Source: CAYSEW01 sp964430245
GTDB lineage: Bacteria; Bacteroidota; Bacteroidia; Flavobacteriales_D; Parvicellaceae
Direction: 5' to 3'
NCBI GenBank assembly: GCA_964430245.1
Contig: CAYSEW010000033.1
Location: 1-29,733, forward strand
Length of the DNA: 29,733 nt
The notes under the pieces are model-generated. The model did no database searches, had not been told where the DNA came from, and worked only from the letters and a program-made list of their open reading frames with translations. The translations under genes and the position numbers were made by a program. Shown piece after piece: positions 8,122-17,300 of the stretch. Within the stretch, counting starts at the first letter, position 1, and each line of letters begins with the position of its first letter.

Positions 8122-8993
8122 TAATTTATAATATTAACTGAATAGCAATACTCATTGATCAATGAATCGTATTTTGAATAAGGAAAACCTTTCATCTTAG
8201 CTGTCTGCCAATCCTCACATGCCCCATTAAGATCCCCCATTTCAAGTTTCAAAGCAGCTCTATCAAAATAAAACAAACCCTGTTTTGGAGCCAGCTCAAT
8301 AGAGCGGTCATAGTCTTTTAAAGCGCCTGTATAATCCTTGATCGCTTTTTTTGAATAAGCCCTATTTACATAAGCTATCGCGTAATTACTATCTATCTTA
8401 ATAGCTTCACTGAAATCAATAATTGCATTCTTAAAATCTCCATTAATTTCCTTTACATCCCCCCTATTATTGTAAGCTACTGGATTGTAAGGATCATATT
8501 TAATACAAAGCTCATAATCTTTCAAAGCACCTTCAATATCTTGATTTTGTAATTTTAATTCTCCTCTGTTTAAATAAGCAACTCCACAATTAGGATCCAA
8601 AATAACTGCTTTGTCAAAATCTCGCATAGCTCCTTTAAAATCATAGAGAATTACTCTTAACTCCCCCCTATTATTGTAAGTTAGAGGATTCATTGGATCT
8701 TTAGTTATGGAAATATTAAAATAAACTGAAGCTCTATCATAATTCTCCTGTAATTCATATAACTCAGCAATATTATTATAAATAACTGCATTGGCTGTAT
8801 CTAATATAATTGCTTCACTATAATGATGTAAAGCAGATTCATAATCTCCGGCAAGAAAAAAATTATTACCTATTACTAAATGATTCACTTCTTTGATAGG
8901 TTTTTTTTTAACATCAACCTTTTCAGCCTTTTTTTCATAATTACATTGAGTAATTAATAGCAGTCCTAATATTGATAAAAACACTTTATACAT
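8121..8993 (-). CDS. TPR-repeat lipoprotein
   Basis: The 290-residue product has a lipoprotein signal with lipobox ITQC (Cys17), then about seven consecutive 34-residue tetratricopeptide repeats from residue about 36 to 275. Most carry the N-x-G/N-R-G-E...A-x-x-D-[FY]-x-x-[AS]-I-x-x-D-P pattern; the last one (GACEDWQTAKMKG) is divergent. It is expected to be tethered to an envelope membrane as a protein-binding scaffold. It is 35 bp downstream of the PorE-like gene and directly coupled to the T9SS cargo gene, so a supporting role in secretion or envelope assembly is plausible but not shown. Confidence 0.85.
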   Translation of the reverse strand: MYKVFLSILGLLLITQCNYEKKAEKVDVKKKPIKEVNHLVIGNNFFLAGDYESALHHYSEAIILDTANAVIYNNIAELYELQENYDRASVYFNISITKDPMNPLTYNNRGELRVILYDFKGAMRDFDKAVILDPNCGVAYLNRGELKLQNQDIEGALKDYELCIKYDPYNPVAYNNRGDVKEINGDFKNAIIDFSEAIKIDSNYAIAYVNRAYSKKAIKDYTGALKDYDRSIELAPKQGLFYFDRAALKLEMGDLNGACEDWQTAKMKGFPYSKYDSLINEYCYSVNIIN

Positions 8994-9028
8994 CTGAAAA
9001 AATATAATTATACTGAAAGATAGTTAAA

Positions 9029-11068
9029 TTATAAAATTAAAAAATCTGTTCTCCTATTTTTAGCTCTATTACTAGGAGAATTATTATCATATTTTGGTGC
9101 ATTTTCTCCAAATCCTTTAAATTGCATTCTAGAGGGTTCTACACCAGTGGATGATAGATATTCCATTACAGTAAAAGCACGATCTTTAGATAATGCATAA
9201 TTATCCTCTTCAGCTCCCACATCATCTGTATGACCTTGAATCTCTATTTTAAGGTCCGGATTATTACTCAACCAATCTCCAAATGCATCTAATACTAATT
9301 CAGAAGAAGGGTCTATTTCAGAGGAATTGGTTTTAAATAGTATATCTTTTATAGTGTAAGTACTACCTTTCTGAATATCTTTTATTTCAAGCTCCTGATC
9401 CTTAACGAAAGTAACATCAGTATCTTCTTTTTTGATCAATTTAGACTGAAATGCCTTCCCTTCTTTTTTAACTTCTAAAACTACATCTTCATCTCCTTTT
9501 CCCACATTAGCAATGGCCACATAATTTCCTTCTTCGTCAATGTCAATTTTTTGTTCATACACCTCTCCAGATTTATACCTAACTTCTAGCTTAGTATCCT
9601 TGACCTCTTGTATATCTTCTGTATCAACTTTACCTTTTAACAATACCACCTTATCTGGCTTGGCTTTTTCTGGCATGGTAAAATAAAATATATCCTTACC
9701 TCCTAATCCTATATCTGACCTCTCCGATGAATAATAGGCATATAAACCATCAGTACTAACTACAATACCCTCTTCATCTCCTTCTGAATTAATAGGGTGA
9801 CCTATATTCTCTGGCTCGGACCATTTACCAGTTTTTTTATCTTGACGCGTGTAATAAATATCAAATTCACCTGCACCCAATCGATATTCAGAAACCTTAG
9901 AAACAAAATATAAAGTTTTACTATCTGTATGAATAAATGGGGATTTATCACTTTCGGGAGTATTTATAGGATATCCCATGTTTTTTGCTTTTCCCCATGA
10001 ACCATCTGGTTGTCTTTCTGAATAATAAATATCCACACTACCTTTACCTCCTGGTCTAGCTGATGCAAAATAAAGTGTTTTACCATCTCCTGATAAAGTA
10101 GGTTGAGCTTCCCAGCTTTGAGGACCATTTATATTAGGGCCTAAATTGATCAATTCAGTCCAATTAAATATTAAAGTATCTTTTTCCTTACTAATCTTAA
10201 CATATTTACTTTCATATGTAGACATGTATATATCACAATTATTATAAGCACCATTTTGCATGCATGCACATATATACATTTCTTTGTTATTTAAAGAAAT
10301 TGAAGCTCCTCCATATTGATGACCTACATTAAATGGAGGAGGCAACACCTTGCCATCACTAAAATCTTCATTTACGCTAGTTCTTTTACTAAATGTAAAA
10401 TCCTGCATGAGCCTAGCCATAATATCACCTTTGGCCTGAAATTCATATTCCCTTGTATAATAGATCATTTCATTATCAGGAGAAATAACAGGCAAGAATT
10501 CATTTTTATCAGCTTTAGACACATTTTCTAGTACCATCGGATAAAAACTTACAGGGTTAGAATAAAAATCACAGTAGAATTCAGCAACAGGCAATGTGAG
10601 CTTTATAGAAGACACCTGATCGGTATAATTTCTTGAAAGCTTTTCTGCATCAATAGTTGGAAAGTCAAGAAATTTCTTAAAATACTTCTTCGCCTCACAA
10701 TCATTTAATTCGGAATAATAGATCAAACTTAAATAATAAAAAACATCTGCATGAAATGCAGGACATTTCAATTCTATTAAATGAAAATATTTTTTAGAAA
10801 TGTCAAAATTATCCCCTTTAGAATAAGACCTAAAATAAGTTAACTTAGCAAGGTCCCACATACAAGAGATACACTCTTCATCTTCTTCAATAGCTTCTTT
10901 ATAAAAAGCCACTCTTTCCTTATAATCATATTTTTTAGTGTTTTTTGCTTTATCTAATAATTTCTGAATTTTTGGGTCAGTAATTTCACCACATTCAGGT
11001 TCATCCTCTTGAGAAAAGAATAAATTACAAAACAACATCAAAGAAAAAAGAAAGATTGTTTTTTTCAT
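9029..11068 (-). CDS. PorE-like TPR/beta-propeller/OmpA envelope protein
   Basis: The 679-residue product has a signal peptide (cleavage near FFSQ20). Domains in order: TPR-like helices (about 33-135), a WD40-like PD40 beta-propeller (about 190-465, with ISPDNEMIYYT and LSGDGKTLYFASARPGG blades), a small beta domain resembling a carboxypeptidase-regulatory fold (about 473-555), and an OmpA C-terminal peptidoglycan-binding domain (about 571-679: GHTDDVG at 612-618, LSKDRA, NRAKNRRT). This order matches Porphyromonas PorE, a periplasmic T9SS component linked to peptidoglycan. Bacteroidota also carry several paralogues with this layout, so the PorE identity is a suggestion. The neighbouring T9SS cargo gene supports a secretion link. 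Confidence 0.85.
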   Translation of the reverse strand: MKKTIFLFSLMLFCNLFFSQEDEPECGEITDPKIQKLLDKAKNTKKYDYKERVAFYKEAIEEDEECISCMWDLAKLTYFRSYSKGDNFDISKKYFHLIELKCPAFHADVFYYLSLIYYSELNDCEAKKYFKKFLDFPTIDAEKLSRNYTDQVSSIKLTLPVAEFYCDFYSNPVSFYPMVLENVSKADKNEFLPVISPDNEMIYYTREYEFQAKGDIMARLMQDFTFSKRTSVNEDFSDGKVLPPPFNVGHQYGGASISLNNKEMYICACMQNGAYNNCDIYMSTYESKYVKISKEKDTLIFNWTELINLGPNINGPQSWEAQPTLSGDGKTLYFASARPGGKGSVDIYYSERQPDGSWGKAKNMGYPINTPESDKSPFIHTDSKTLYFVSKVSEYRLGAGEFDIYYTRQDKKTGKWSEPENIGHPINSEGDEEGIVVSTDGLYAYYSSERSDIGLGGKDIFYFTMPEKAKPDKVVLLKGKVDTEDIQEVKDTKLEVRYKSGEVYEQKIDIDEEGNYVAIANVGKGDEDVVLEVKKEGKAFQSKLIKKEDTDVTFVKDQELEIKDIQKGSTYTIKDILFKTNSSEIDPSSELVLDAFGDWLSNNPDLKIEIQGHTDDVGAEEDNYALSKDRAFTVMEYLSSTGVEPSRMQFKGFGENAPKYDNNSPSNRAKNRRTDFLIL

Positions 11069-11072
11069 TTTA

Positions 11073-12524
11073 TTAATAACTATCTAAATCTTCTTCTGCT
11101 ACAACTTTTAATCCATTTTCACCTGAAGCAATAATAGTTGCAACAGTAGTATCTCCAGTAACATTTACTACGGTTCGGCACATATCTAATATTCTATCAA
11201 CAGGCAAAATTAATGCCACCCACTCTGCATTTAAACCAACTGACTCCAAAACGATCATTAACATTACAACTCCAGCTCCTGGAACAGCCGCAGAGCCTAT
11301 AGATGCTAATGTTGCAGTTATTATAATTGTTAACTGTTGCCATATATCTAATTCAACACCAAAATATTGAGCTAAAAAAACTGCTGCTACAGACTGATAC
11401 AAACTAGTTCCATCCATATTTACAGTAGCTCCAATTGGCAACACAAAACTTGTTATCTCCTTGGATACCCCTAACCTGTCTTTTACACATTCAATAGTAA
11501 TGGGTAAAGTGGCTGCACTTGAGCTAGTAGAAAAAGCCAAGAATTGTGCAGGAGCAATTCTTTTAAAAAAGCCCGTATAACCAACTTTCTTTCCTGTAAA
11601 AAACAAAACCAAAATAGGATAAAAAACAAAAGCCATAATAAACAATCCTCCAAGTACTACTAAGCAATAGGCCCCTAAAGAATAAAAAGTATCGAACAGT
11701 TTGTTGGGATCATCTTTTGCTAATTCAGATAATTTGCCAGCCAATAATGCAAAAACGAAGAAAGGTGCAGCCCGCATGATAAGATCAACCATCTTCAAAA
11801 AAATCTCATTCATCCCATCAACTAATGCAGAAACCGGTTTAGCTTTTTCTACTGGAATCAATAATAGCATAGCCCCGAAAAAAGCAGCAAAAAAGATAAT
11901 TTGAAGCATTAACTTTAAATCTGTTAATGAATGGAAAATATTGGTAGGAACTACATCTACTAAAAATTGTAGAGGTCTTGCCTCTTTTTGCTCAGATACA
12001 TTACTTTTTCTTTTATCCCAGTCCTCATTTCCTTCAATCTTTGATTTTTGTTGTTCATATTTTTTTTGAGCATTTTCTACATATTCATGATACTTTGGAT
12101 CAACTAAATAATTCTTTCCATCCTTTATCTCATTACCACTATCCTGACACCACAATTCATACTGAATCCTATTTTCAATCTTCTGTTCTTCTGCTAAAGT
12201 ATTACCAGGTTTAAAAATATTTACAAGTGACAACCCTAATGAAACAGCAATTACAGTTGTAATTACATATATCCCTAATGTTTTAAAGCCTAGTCTACCT
12301 AATTTAGAAATATCAGCTAATTCAGAAACCCCTTTTATTAATGAAAATAAGACAACAGGAACAGCGATCATTTTTAAGAGGTTGATGAAGATTTTCCCCC
12401 AAGGATCAATCCAGTTCAATGTAAACTCACTCCAACCAAGATATGAAGATGTTATCGCCCAGAAAACCCCAAGAAACAATCCTATAATGATCTGCCAATG
12501 CAATGCAATTTTTTTTACTTTCAT
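11073..12524 (-). CDS. SLC1/DAACS dicarboxylate or acidic amino acid:cation symporter
   Basis: This 483-residue inner-membrane transporter belongs to the glutamate/dicarboxylate (GltP/DctA/GltPh) family and takes up substrate with Na+ or H+. Hallmarks: serine-rich hairpin STSSSAATLP (332-341), NMDGT (369-373) in TM7, a second hairpin GSAAVPGAG (410-418) and LDMCRTVVNVTGD (446-458) in TM8. D447 and R450 correspond to the GltPh Asp394 and Arg397 substrate residues, so an acidic substrate is likely. Residues about 108-185 are a charged, soluble insertion between TM3 and TM4, making the protein some 50-60 residues longer than usual. It overlaps aroC by 4 bp (ATGA) and lies 4 bp before the PorE-like gene. 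Confidence 0.93.
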   Translation of the reverse strand: MKVKKIALHWQIIIGLFLGVFWAITSSYLGWSEFTLNWIDPWGKIFINLLKMIAVPVVLFSLIKGVSELADISKLGRLGFKTLGIYVITTVIAVSLGLSLVNIFKPGNTLAEEQKIENRIQYELWCQDSGNEIKDGKNYLVDPKYHEYVENAQKKYEQQKSKIEGNEDWDKRKSNVSEQKEARPLQFLVDVVPTNIFHSLTDLKLMLQIIFFAAFFGAMLLLIPVEKAKPVSALVDGMNEIFLKMVDLIMRAAPFFVFALLAGKLSELAKDDPNKLFDTFYSLGAYCLVVLGGLFIMAFVFYPILVLFFTGKKVGYTGFFKRIAPAQFLAFSTSSSAATLPITIECVKDRLGVSKEITSFVLPIGATVNMDGTSLYQSVAAVFLAQYFGVELDIWQQLTIIITATLASIGSAAVPGAGVVMLMIVLESVGLNAEWVALILPVDRILDMCRTVVNVTGDTTVATIIASGENGLKVVAEEDLDSY

Positions 12525-13597
12525 AGTTTAGCTGTTTTACTTCTTAAATAATGATCTGCCAGCACCAAAGATAACATTGCCTCTACAATTGGAACTGCTC
12601 TAGGAACTACACAAGCATCATGCCTTCCCTTCCCTTCAACAATCACTTTATTGCCCTTACTATCCACTGATTCCTGATCTTTCATAATAGTAGCAACAGG
12701 CTTAAATGCCACTTCAAAATAAATATCATTTCCATTAGAAATACCACCTTGAATACCACCTGAATAATTTGTGCTTGTTGTCCCCTTATTATTCATAAAT
12801 ACATCATTTACTTCACTTCCTTTACTGGAAGATATATCAGTGCTTTCAAAACCAATTTTAAAACTTTTAACTGCATTGATTGAAAGCATGGCTTTTCCAA
12901 GTTCTGCATGTAGCTTATCAAAAACAGGCTCACCCCAACCAGCAGGAACATTAATTGCAATACCTGTAATTTCACCTCCAATAGTATCACCATCATTAGC
13001 AGTCTCAATGATTTTTTGAGACATAAGTTCAGCAACTTCATTATCAGGACATCTAACATTATTTTTATCTATAAGCTGAAGATCAATAGCTTTGTAAGGA
13101 GTATTTAATTCTATATCACCAATTTTAGAGACATAGGCATAAATGCTAACATTAATGGTGTTCAATAATTGAAATGCTATTGCACCTGCAACTACCCTGC
13201 ACGCAGTCTCTCTTGCAGATGCCCTTCCTCCGCCTCTATGGTCTCTAATACCATATTTTTCTTTATAAGTAAAATCGGCATGAGAAGGTCTATAAGTATC
13301 TTTGACATGATCATAATCACTAGACTCATGATCCTTATTCTTAATTAAAAAACCAATTGGAGTCCCAGTAGTTACACCTTCATAAAGACCTGATAAAAAT
13401 TCAACCTGATCTTTTTCTTTTCTTTGAGAGGTTAATTCGGATTGCCCGGGTTTTCTTCGATCCATCCAATTTTGAATAGCTTCAAAATCCAACTTTAATC
13501 CTGCTGGACAACCTTCAATAATACCGCCAATAGCAATACCATGAGACTCTCCAAATGATGTTAATTTAAAACACTTTCCAATAGAATTTCCAGACAT
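12521..13597 (-). CDS. aroC: Chorismate synthase
   Basis: Catalyses the last shikimate-pathway step, 5-enolpyruvylshikimate-3-phosphate to chorismate, with reduced FMN, in the cytoplasm. The 358-residue product has the full family signature: FGESHG (15-20, with catalytic-type His19), GCPAG, DRRKPGQ, RPSHADFTY (103-111, with His106), RDHRGGGRASARET (118-131) and the C-terminal GRHDACVVPRAVPI segment. Length is normal. It is 30 bp downstream of the MscS-like gene and overlaps the symporter start by 4 bp, so it appears embedded in the same transcript. No other aromatic-pathway gene is nearby. Confidence 0.97.
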   Translation of the reverse strand: MSGNSIGKCFKLTSFGESHGIAIGGIIEGCPAGLKLDFEAIQNWMDRRKPGQSELTSQRKEKDQVEFLSGLYEGVTTGTPIGFLIKNKDHESSDYDHVKDTYRPSHADFTYKEKYGIRDHRGGGRASARETACRVVAGAIAFQLLNTINVSIYAYVSKIGDIELNTPYKAIDLQLIDKNNVRCPDNEVAELMSQKIIETANDGDTIGGEITGIAINVPAGWGEPVFDKLHAELGKAMLSINAVKSFKIGFESTDISSSKGSEVNDVFMNNKGTTSTNYSGGIQGGISNGNDIYFEVAFKPVATIMKDQESVDSKGNKVIVEGKGRHDACVVPRAVPIVEAMLSLVLADHYLRSKTAKL

Positions 13598-13627
13598 AAC
13601 AACAAATATAACAAACCAACCTAACGA

Positions 13628-14329
13628 TTAATTTATTGACCTAATATAATCTGTAATTCTAGAAACATAAATCTCCTCACATGTATAAACAACTACCTTT
13701 AATTTTTCTTTTCCTTTTTTATCTTCTATAAAATCCAATCTAACTTTATTTGGAGAGACAACATAAGGATTCAATAGAATTTGTTTTTTAAAATTTAATA
13801 GAAATGCTGTTTTATCTTCTGTCTCAACATCTATTAATATGGATATTTTATTCAACTTCCCTAAAACAGGTAAAGAAATCGGTTCATTAATTAATAAATG
13901 ATAAGGGTATTGCAATATATCTCCATTACTTAATTCAAGATCCATTCTTGAGTTTTTAAGATCATGAATCATCCCTCTTTTATCTTTTAGCTTAATATAT
14001 TGACCTACCACATTTCCTTTCTGAATTTTAAAAAACATCCCATAAAAAAAACTGTTTAAATATTTCCATTTTATCATTAAAAAACAGATTAGAACAATAG
14101 ATCCAAAAATGAGCTGAAAATCAATTAACAATAAAAATAAATAGCTGATGTAAAATACCCAGACAACATTCCTAATTTGAGGAATATAAAAAGAAAGCTG
14201 ATAATATAGACCATCATTTTTAACTAATCTTAATAGGTATTCTAGAATGATCCAAAAAAGCAAATAAATGGAAACCACCTCTAAAGCAATTTCTAGCATT
14301 AATAATATGGTAGAATTTATGACATCCAT
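13628..14329 (-). CDS. MscS-domain-like membrane protein, coupled to the cotransporter fusion
   Basis: The 233-residue product has two to three transmembrane segments (about 8-36 and 51-88). These are followed by a short beta domain (about 97-148: FYGMFFKIQKGNVVGQYI, then RGMIHDLKNSRMDLELSNGD and YPYHLLINEPI) that resembles the MscS beta domain (G-x-V, R-x-T-x-L, PN-x-x-x-x-N positions). A C-terminal alpha/beta domain (about 160-233) fits the MscS vestibule. The pore-lining Gly/Ala-rich TM3 of MscS is missing, replaced by bulky residues, so it may be a regulatory or sensor subunit rather than an open-pore channel. Its start codon overlaps the preceding gene's stop by one base (TAATG), so the two proteins are probably made together. 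Confidence 0.65.
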   Translation of the reverse strand: MDVINSTILLMLEIALEVVSIYLLFWIILEYLLRLVKNDGLYYQLSFYIPQIRNVVWVFYISYLFLLLIDFQLIFGSIVLICFLMIKWKYLNSFFYGMFFKIQKGNVVGQYIKLKDKRGMIHDLKNSRMDLELSNGDILQYPYHLLINEPISLPVLGKLNKISILIDVETEDKTAFLLNFKKQILLNPYVVSPNKVRLDFIEDKKGKEKLKVVVYTCEEIYVSRITDYIRSIN

Positions 14330-17300
14330 TAATCCAATAAATTTTTAAACCTTAAATGCTTCATTAAATACGGGTATAAATAAGAATTAACACTTAACGC
14401 ACCTTTCTCAGAAATTAAAATTTGCATTCTTACCAAATTACTTATCTGCTCATTTACATATTCATAATTTTCATCTTTAAATAATTGACATAGCTCTTTT
14501 ACATTCATTTTATTTTGAATGACTATCTGTAAAATAATTAATTCCCATATAGGAAGAAGAACATCTGGCATTTTCAAGTATTTAAATTCCTTTAGGTGAA
14601 TATCATCATCTTCAATTTCCTGAACACCTGCTATCCAAATTAAATTAGCCAATCCAATATTACCTTCACTTAAATAATTGATTCTAGAAAATAATCTATT
14701 CATTTTTACAGACTTTAATTTATCTGCTCTAGTATTTTTAAAAATAAAATTCAACCCTCCTATATTAGAACTTTCCAATATCACCTCTTTAATTTGTTGT
14801 GTAGAAAATGGTTTTAAGACAATAGTATTCAATACTAAATTCTCAAGATTTGATACATTTTTTATGTAAGAATAAAAATGAATATTACATTCTATTATGA
14901 ATAATATTTTGTTAGATTGCTCCTTAAAGATCTTCTCCCATTTTTCTAATTGTTTATAGCCTAAATCAGACCTACTCCACCACATTTCATAATCTGCAAT
15001 ATGTATAATTGACTGGTCTGGAATTAATTTTAATAATTCTGCAGTTGTTCCCTTTTTATTCAATGCTTTCTCCAATCCATTTTGAATGTTTTTATTGACA
15101 TTGGAAGAAATTGAATTTGGAGGAGAAACTGAAAAAAATGATGCGCCTTCCATGCAATTAATAACATTTTTTATTAAATAAGATTTACCAGCCCCTCTCT
15201 CTCCTGTAACAACAACTGCTCCTTCATTTCCATCCTTAAAATTGTTGATTGATTTAGTGATTCTATTAAATGGGTCTTTACGATTCACTAATGGCTCATT
15301 TGGAGAAACCTGCTCATCTAAAAACAACTGCTTATAATACATTGGTAATCTATTTACAATGTCAGGGTTAGGCAACACCTTTTCAACATAATTATTGACT
15401 TTATTTATAGGCGATTTTAAAGCCCTGTTCTTATGTAAATGACTCTTAATGGTAAATGAATCCTGAATCTGAATAAAAGACTTATTTAGTTTATCGTAAT
15501 AATTATCTAAAAAAGTAGAGATCTTATTAAACACTTTATTAATGCCCTTATTTTGACTTGATTTACTTCTTGTAAAAGCTTTACTCTTAGACCTTTCTAT
15601 AATTATTTCATCATTAAAATAATCATTCATTGAGCTTAATAAGTTGTTATAACTAATCATAAATCGAGCATCAAGGTCTTCTATTTTTTGGATAGATTTA
15701 TTTAATTGGTTTAATGATTTATCATATACTTCCTTTACTAATGATTTATCTGTTTGATTATTGATTGTAAAGTTGTATAATTCTACGGTATTATTTACAA
15801 TCTCTAATTCCTCTGTAGATGTATTATTGAATTCAATAAAAATCTCATTTAAAGTAATAAGAATTTCTTCAAATAGGTTGTTGATGATTTTTGGTAATAG
15901 AATAATTTCTTTCGGTAAATCATATTGCTTTTCTTCGAACTGATTAATGGCTTGTTGTGAAAACACTTGGATTTCTGATTTAAAATAATCCACTAATTCA
16001 TGTGCTTTATCATTGACCATCTTTAACTGCTCTTCCATATTAAATTGAGCATGATTATTCTCAATAAAATATTCTTTAGTTATATCTATTTTACCCTGGT
16101 TATTTAAGTCATTTAAGATCTTTTTAAATAAAGAAGATTTTACATGAAAAATATTTTCTTGAAACTGGTCTTTACAATTTTCTATTAATGGATGTACATG
16201 ATCATGAAATCCTCTTACCTGCAAGTATACAATCAGCTGATTTAATAATAACTGATAATTATTCTTAAAAGTAAAATGGTAATTATTTATGATATTATAA
16301 TACCCTTTTGCTTTAGATGAATCTATTTCTTCCTCCCTATTAATTAACAATTCCTTGATGTTTAATTTGAGTACATCTTTCAAAACTGTATTCAACCATT
16401 TTTTAGATAATTGATTCAATTGTTTCATAAATTGATCTCTATGATGAATGATCTTTTTATCGAATTCGTTACCTATTTCATTTGTTATATCTACATATTT
16501 CTTTTTGTCAGTCTGATTTAAATTCAATAAGTTTTTAAAAGATTGGTTTAAAACATATGCTGTAATACCAAAAGACCTTAGTATTTGCTCATATTCTATT
16601 AAATAACCATTCTCAAAATGATAAATACATAGATCTCTCAATTTAACCTTATAAGGCCTTAACTGCTTTCCTCTTTCAAGTTTCTTTTTGTATTTTCTTT
16701 TTAACCTTATTAAGCTGATGCTATCTGTTGATAGAGTTTTTAATGCTCTAGCATGAATTGGCATATTTACCATTACTGGAATAGTTTCAATTAATTCATT
16801 TAGCTTTTTAATGTGCTGATCTATTCCTTTATTTATTGATTCATTGATTAAGCGAACTCTGTTATCTCTAAAGTCCTCTACATATTTTGATAAATTAAAA
16901 GTTGTATTACCAATCTCTAATTGGCTAGATTTAGTATTTATTGTCTTAGAGAAATTACCATAACATTCAGAAAATGAATCATATACATCCTGACAAAAAA
17001 CCTTATTATTCTCATTTATCTGCTGATCAAACAGCAAAATCATTTTATCAATTGATGCTACCTTGGTTTTTACAACAGAAATCTCTTCTATATTTAATTC
17101 TTCATTTAAAGCTTTGTTTTGCTTATAAATTTGTTCTAATTCAGGATCATAGCTAATATCCTCTTCGAAATAAGAAGCTGCTTTTATAAGCAATGTACTT
17201 CCCATAACATCTAACATCCCATTTATAGAGTTCACATATTTAATTTCTTTCCCTTTATTTATTTCAGGTAAGCTCATTAAAATAAGATCTGAATCATTAC

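Noticed and set aside
12808..13059. An open frame of 83 codons inside aroC on the same strand
   Set aside because: It is a frame-shifted shadow of aroC, whose own frame is complete and carries the family motifs.
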